From contig WEDG01005335.1 of the NCBI GenBank assembly GCA_017591395.1, forward strand, positions 62,001 to 126,000: a stretch of 64,000 nucleotides of DNA. Direction: 5' to 3'. The translations under genes were made by a program, and so were the position numbers. Each line of letters opens with the position of its first letter. Position 1 is the first letter of the stretch. The notes under the pieces were generated by a model. The model had not been told where the DNA came from, made no database searches, and worked only from the letters and a program-made list of their open reading frames with translations. This document shows positions 57,840-64,000 of this stretch, one piece after another. The DNA comes from Schistocephalus solidus. Its lineage: Eukaryota; Platyhelminthes; Cestoda; Diphyllobothriidea; Diphyllobothriidae.

Positions 57840-59848
57840 CTGGTAGGCAACCCATTATATCATTATTAATTACATTAGGCAGCCTTCCTTACATGCCGTG
57901 GGGGATGAACAATTGATGACTTAGTCAAGCGTGTATTTGATGCCTTATTTGTGGACGACATAAGTCTACATATTAACTTTAAAGGCAGGGAAACATGGAC
58001 GGTCTTTTAAGATCAAAGATTTACTAGGTGATAATGGGTATGCCTGATTATGCCTGTCTATTGTTTATATAACAGCGATGTTTGTGACATGGAATGCCGA
58101 CGGAAGGGTGACCTTCACTGACTTGGATTCAGCTGTGACAAAACGACTTTCGGTTGATACACTGACAAAGGGTCACAGAAACTAAACTGTGCAACGCAAA
58201 CCAGTTTGTAAGTGTAACTCTAACATTAATTAACAATTATTTTTCGACTGCAGCAAACATATGTGGACCGTTGTCCCACGGCCCAGCGGGTTCTTCTACC
58301 TCGCCGATTGATTGCCTCGACACATTCTATGAGCTGTGACACAATTCCATCAGCATTTGTAAATATATTTTTCCTCATTTGTTTACAATATACGCTTTAT
58401 TATTAAACAAGCTTTTGCATTACGCGTTTGCTGCATGCAGAAGGGGTCGCTTGATCGTCTGTCGGTCGCTCGGTCCGACAATTATAATTAATTTGTTCAA
58501 ATTAAGCGATAATAAGAGGGTAAGAAGGTAAATAGAGAAAGAAAAAACCGTTACTATAAATGGATAAACAGTGGACACCTGTATCAAGCTAAGTAAATAA
58601 ATTGCCATTAATGCTGTACGGCCAGTTGTCACCATTATTGAGGATGCCAAAAATTCGATATCGGCTCAATATACATCCACCGGAAAACATTCGCCGTGGA
58701 CTCGATATACCTTAAGCGAAAAATCGACGTCGCCCCGTCATCGCCTCGATATACGCTTGCTTCTAGGGTGAGGAATTTCCATGACACTAGCTGCTGCTCT
58801 TTTCGGTCAGTATGTTGAATTTTGTAATCCATCAGTGCCATTTGTCTGTCGGATTCGTCAAAAAGGGCCTATACAGAGGAAACAACACCGTGGCAGTGGG
58901 CAACTCGCTCTCATGTGGTAACCAAATAACAAATTGTCGATTCCGTGCTTCCTGTCAACTAACTGTCGTTCGATATTTAATAAAATCTACGATATGGAGC
59001 TACTCTTACCGAAACAATAGCACAGTTAGACAAATATCTTTTTATCTTCAAGAGACATGGTTAAACAATGACATTGACGCGCAACTCATTAGCCCCCCAC
59101 CCACGACTATTTGCTATTTTCGAACAAGTATAAAATCTTCATCATGCAGCAGAGGTTGTGAAATGGCTATTTTTTACAACCAGAATTGGCCTCTTTATTG
59201 AAAGTCTATATTCTCATAGTCTGACGACTTGATATACGTCGTCACTTTTAAAGCAAACCGCGTAGTTTAAATAATTTGAAAGGTAGTATCTTTGTTAGTA
59301 TTTATATTCTTCCGCTAACTTTTAGGTGCGCTTACCAGATTGTGCGACTTTCTTTCATACAGACTTGCTTTATTGTTTTTCAAACATATTATTCTATAAT
59401 GTGGATATTTTAAACGTGTGAACCTACATCCTCTTAGACTCTTAGGCTTAGATGCTCTAGTTTCCCTCTGGATCACTTTTTCAACCAATTAGTCCAAATT
59501 TGTCTCCTGTTAAAAATAGCGCCCTGTTGTCAGGTTCTGACCATTTTCTATAAGGACTCTCAAATAAGTTATAACACATCTACAAGTAGGCTGTTAATCA
59601 AACCCGAAAGGAAAATTGAGGTTTTCAACACGTCCCCCAAAATATTCACCTGATTCAGACTTGTACGTCTTACACCATCCCCACTTTTCTCTCACAATCC
59701 AATGTTGACTCAAGCTCTAGCTACCTTACAACATTTACAATAACATTTAAAATATCTGCTGTCTTTTTAATACAGGTTTAGTTAGAACCGACAGAGGTTT
59801 TTCTCTTCCTTTCTTCTCTTTCTCCAAAAACTAGACCTAATTGGCAGT
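57840..59848. other. Stretch without supported genes
   Basis: After the putative RT fragment I see no coding match up to the CR1-like element. A 129-codon plus-strand frame at 58812-59201 has no recognised domain or splice context. Confidence 0.4.
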
Positions 59849-61085
59849 CTAAGGAATTGTAATGTCCTTATAAAAAAGGGAATATCTAGACGGAATGACC
59901 TGTTTGTTGGCCAGCCTTTTGCCTCTCCTTCCATATCTTCGCTTTCCCTCTCCTCGGCTGAAATCTGGAGGAATCATAAGCGTTTCACCGGCCAATGCGG
60001 CAAACTGGTATATTTTCGATGCGGACTTAGACTCTCTAAATGAACATTTTATCCATACTTCCACCCGCTCTAATCCTCCCATAAACAATTTACTACTTCC
60101 AAGTGTCTCCTCTCTTGAGTAAGTTGTAACAGTGGACAAACACCTAAAAAAGGTCCTTGATTCAACAGCTGTCAGGCCAGATGGTGTCTCACCATTTATC
60201 CTCAAGTCTTGTTGCTCTCAGATAGTCCCTGTGCTGACACACCTTATCAACATGTCTTTCATGGAGTCTTAGATTCCTGACGTTTGGCGTACAGTAAGGA
60301 TTACTCCTGTCGCTAACAAAAACAACAATATTGGTCCTAAGTCTTTTCATCCAATTGCCTGCTCTTCCGCTTCACCAAAGCTAACTGTACAAGTCACCTT
60401 AGACACAATTACAACATTCTCTTCCACTTTATCCAATCCCCTACAATTTGCATATGAAGCCAGGCACAGTACCCTAGATTTAGTTGCTCTTCTGGTCCAT
60501 ATTTACTCTAAGAGACTTAAATAAAGGTCGTCGCGCGTAAGCGTGAGCATTTCTTGACAACTCTTCTGCCTTCAATACAATCCCGTGCTAGCTGGCCCTT
60601 AACAAAACATTCTCCTGTGGCACTTCCGGTTGGTTGATTTCTTAGCTCGAAGACTATTTTACTTCCCGTTCATTATTCGTACAAATCGGCACGTGGAAAT
60701 CAGCGTTTCGTCCTAACAACTGTGGAGTTTTTCAGGGTGCTATTTTATCTCCTCACCTCTTCCCACTCCTCACTGATGATTTGAGATGCAAAATGACTGT
60801 ATATAAAAAATGCAGATGACATAGTTGTTGAACATCTCCTTAAAGATCAGGCGCAACTACAGTCTTTGAATGATGGTCTGAACCATGTCTCAGCATGGTC
60901 GTCACAAAATGGTCTTCTTCTGAACAATCAAAAATTTGTTCAGTTTGTTTTCACCTGTGGCCCTCTTCTAGTCCTGGATCTCTGGATGTCCTCCCCAACG
61001 AGGTATCTTCCTTCTGGTACCTTGGTATCACGTTGATTTTTAATCCTTTATTCTCCCTTCTTGTAGATGCATATTTTACTAAAAC
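59849..61085 (+). pseudogene. CR1-like LINE reverse transcriptase, decayed
   Basis: Plus-strand segments in changing frames follow the order of a jockey/CR1-type reverse transcriptase. They are PPINNLLLPSVSSLE (about 60080-60120), RPDGVSPFILKSCC (about 60180), IPDVWRTVRITPVANK (about 60285), FHPIACSSASPKLTVQV, and LQFAYEARHSTLDLVALLVH. LDNSSAFNTIP follows at 60553-60585 with the first catalytic Asp. Then come CGVFQGAILSPHLFPLLTDD at 60721-60780 and ADDIVVEHLLKD from 60812, where the Y of YADD is N. SSFWYLGITLIFNP follows near 61000. Many stops and shifts interrupt it. The endonuclease and 5' end are missing, which is typical of 5' truncation. Confidence 0.8.
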
Positions 61086-64000
61086 ATGTTAACTTAGTTA
61101 TTTTATTTGCCATTTACGTTTTTATAACACACCGCAATCCCTTATCTGGTGATTCATAAACGCTTGTATTTCCCTTCCCCTAATTCTCTTTTGTTCTTCT
61201 GTTATTTTTCCAGCATTGTGTAAAAAGGATTTCCTGAAGTTAAAACACATCCTCCAAATGCTCGCTTCTGCTGCCAGCGTTTCTTATCTTTTAAGTGGAC
61301 ACAGTAATAGAACTACACTTCACAACGGTTAAACAATTCACTAATCGAGTTTTTGACGATGTTGTCTTACCCCCACTCTGACCTAGTTGCCGCGAAGTCT
61401 TCCCTCCCATGCACCGAGGCTTCTGACATATATTTTGCCATACATGGTTATACAAGTGTTCTGTTCTACCGTTTCTAGCACGCTATCTTACGTGTATAGC
61501 AACAGAAGTCCAGAAACTGAGATAATATGTTTCTGCCCATTAGATGCAAAATTTAAATTTTGATTCTGTTACTTTATCTTATGGTCTCAGTGAATGGAGA
61601 AACGTTTTGCTGATAAATTCGAATTATCCTTTTCAAAAATTAAAGTGTATTACTCTCTCTCTTTTGTACACTTCTATTCGTTCCGGTAAAAACTAAACTG
61701 CTAATTTAAGGGCTTTGCGTATGTTTTAACGTGCTCATGCTTTAATTTTTAGCGTAAAAATTATGCAGTAAAGATGTTAGTGATTATGAACAACGTTAAG
61801 ACAATAAGATGAAAGGGGAAAATAATTTACCCAAATTTAATTTATCACCTGTAAAAGACCCCTTTTACTTTACTTGTTTCCCAGTCCACGATGGGCGACT
61901 TTTATCTAGACATTGCAAAATTTGTTCTGTTAGGTAATTTTGACATATTTAGAATTCTGATAAGCCTCGTAGGTACTGTGGTGCAATTTGCAGATAATGT
62001 TATTGTCACCAGTTGCTTACTTGAATTTAGTAGACAAGCAAGTCAGCCATTGCCTTGAAATTGCCATAAACTATACCATAATAACAAAAAAGAAGCTTGA
62101 GATATTGCGAGATTGATTTGAATAAAAACTTATCTTAAAGTTTGCTTAAATGTCACAGATTCAAAAGCCTTGTTTAAAAAAAGTCTAAGTTACAAACAGG
62201 GATTGCGGAACAATAACGCTGCACACGTAGTGACAGTAAGACCATTTTTTAGAGCTTCTTAAAATCAATTCTACTGCATTATCAGAATTTCATTCCAAAT
62301 AAGGTCCGGTTTCAATCGCAAATTATATTTCCAACGCCTGCCAGGTCATTAACGGATTTGAAGTAGAATAAAATGAAGATAGCAGATGCCATTTAGATCT
62401 CGACAGCATTAAGAGTAATTAATGAACAATTCTCGCAGAATGTCATTGCGCTTGGGCTGCAAAAATATTACGTGTTTAATTCTTTGTCAACTCCACGTAA
62501 GAGATGACAATCCAGTGTTTTACCACATTTTTTAGCTTTTACCTCAATGTTCTGGCAAGAAATATAAACTTTGCATTCCTGAAGTGGATCGAAACCTCAT
62601 GTTTGGGTATCACAAATGAAGTCCTTAGAAAAACGTTGCTGAGGTGCATAGGGTGGTACTTCTGTAAAAGGACCAATATAAAAGCATGTTTCCTCAGATT
62701 GGGCTCGTGCCACACTGCTATGATTTACATCCCAGTCATTTGAAATATTATCAAGTGTTTACTCTTTTGTCCTTAAGCATTAAGTTGTGGGTTTCAGTTT
62801 CACTGCATCTACTGTAATATTTAACAATTTCCTCACTTTACAGCTATTATCTATTGATGTTGCATAAAAAATAACTGAGTCATCCAGCTTCATTAAACTT
62901 GCTTCACAACGACAAAAAAACCTTTCGCTAGTAAAAAGAATGTAAATTAATCCGCACACATCAGTGTTATTTAAAATACTTTATGTGCTCCTCTATAAAA
63001 AGTACAATCGAGCTGCATAAAATGTTGCATTGGCCTTCACTTGAAGTCTCCTATTCTATATTAAATGGAATTATGCCGCTTCTTTAATGGCCAGGTGGGA
63101 TCCTTTGATAAGCAGACCACAAGGTTTGTAAATTAATTCATTATTTAAATTAAAAGTTGCGTTTATTTTTTCCATCTTTTGATTACTTGAAAATAAGGCT
63201 GTCTGGAACCGCATTTCTAAGACTTGCTTCATTGGAAAGGGAGAATATCATATGCTTAAAACGTAATTTGCCGAACCTTTTTATCATCTTTAAGGAATCG
63301 GCAATCCCTGAAACACTTTCAAGTCTAAGAAGTCTGCGTGGAAAACAAATATTTAGTCTCTAATACGAGACATTTTAAGCAGTAAAATTAAAGTGCATGT
63401 ATACGCCGTCGCACACGGTACAGAAAGGCACTTTATGGCTACCGCCAGTGGTGAAATTCCTCAGTCAGATTGATGCTTTGTAATAACGCTGGAAAATGAG
63501 TGCTATTTTGCCTACTTTTTGTAAAATGTAGAATTTTTAACTTTTATTTCAACTTATTAATTAAAATTAGGAATGATGCATTTTATATTCATGTTAGAAT
63601 GAAATCCGGTAAAATATTTTTTAATCACTTTTAACAATCAAAGTCTTAAATTTGCAAACACAAGCTCAAGAACTTTGTTCTTTGTGGTTATATTTTCGTG
63701 CGTTTGTGTTACACTAGTTTTATTTCTTTTCGCTTTAGTAATCAATTCAAACACATTTAAAGCCGTAGAAAAAGGATCATGATCTCGAATTTATTTTACC
63801 TAATGCGTATTTTGAAATGAAGGGCATTTTGCTATTATATTTTCCAAATTCACAATGCATTTTTTACTATAGAGGCAAGAAACGCGATTTCTTGTCACTT
63901 AAAAATATTAACTTGACGTTGGCAAGCGCATCAAATGCAATTATTTGCAAAACCTCTTCTTTCACTTGGTTTCCTTAAGTTATTTTAAACGCATGTGGTC
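61086..64000. other. AT-rich stretch without recognised features
   Basis: It contains only short open frames with no motif or splice support (for example 62504-62743 and 63157-63363). I found no repeat, RNA gene or element to report, apart from possible 3' sequence of the CR1-like element just after 61085. Confidence 0.4.

Noticed and set aside
1..64000. CRISPR arrays, bacterial operons, rRNA genes
   Set aside because: No regularly spaced identical repeats, no dense gene order and no rRNA sequence seen. The window is clearly eukaryotic.

Overview
This is eukaryotic nuclear DNA: AT-rich, intron-dominated, with spliced GT-AG exons, TA microsatellites and decayed retroelements. There are no bacterial operons, rRNA genes or CRISPR arrays. 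The retroelement set (several Penelope-like elements with GIY-YIG endonucleases, a non-LTR element ending in C2H2 fingers, a CR1-like LINE and a tRNA-derived SINE) resembles what I know from tapeworm genomes, most likely Diphyllobothriidea. That assignment is inference, not a database result.

The main gene is a minus-strand alpha-neurexin-type gene running across at least 2974-51466 and off the left edge. Seven exons are well supported and have mutually compatible splice phases: 46550-46413, 46189-45996, 44273-44115, 37605-36978, 26027-25690, 14304-14078 and 3082-2974. They encode, in order, laminin-G domain 2 (LG2), LG3, an EGF repeat and most of LG4. A 34-nt micro-exon (49059-49026) and two weaker exons (51466-51313, 51223-51164) probably belong to the LG1 side. 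Three introns are about 11 kb each. The 628-bp exon carries an apparent one-base frameshift.

The intron between the LG3/EGF exon and the 628-bp exon is a retroelement graveyard (28.0-35.9 kb). It holds at least six Penelope-like (PLE) fragments in both orientations, eight TA microsatellites at their edges, a 179-bp nearly perfect palindrome, and a well-formed predicted hammerhead ribozyme (34988-35030). Several degenerate hammerhead-like motifs lie downstream of PLE endonuclease remnants. Another PLE fragment with an 83-bp perfect inverted repeat lies in the 3.1-14.1 kb intron. Two SINE copies lie in the 14.3-25.7 kb intron, and a third is at 36.75 kb.

The right part (52-64 kb) lies upstream of the recognisable neurexin exons. 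It contains a minus-strand non-LTR element tail (51.99-53.34 kb), a plus-strand first exon of a possible type II membrane protein with a sulfotransferase-like loop (55263-55452), an interspersed repeat shared with 38.2 kb, and a decayed CR1-like LINE (59.85-61.09 kb). Most remaining sequence is AT-rich non-coding DNA in which I see no supported gene.
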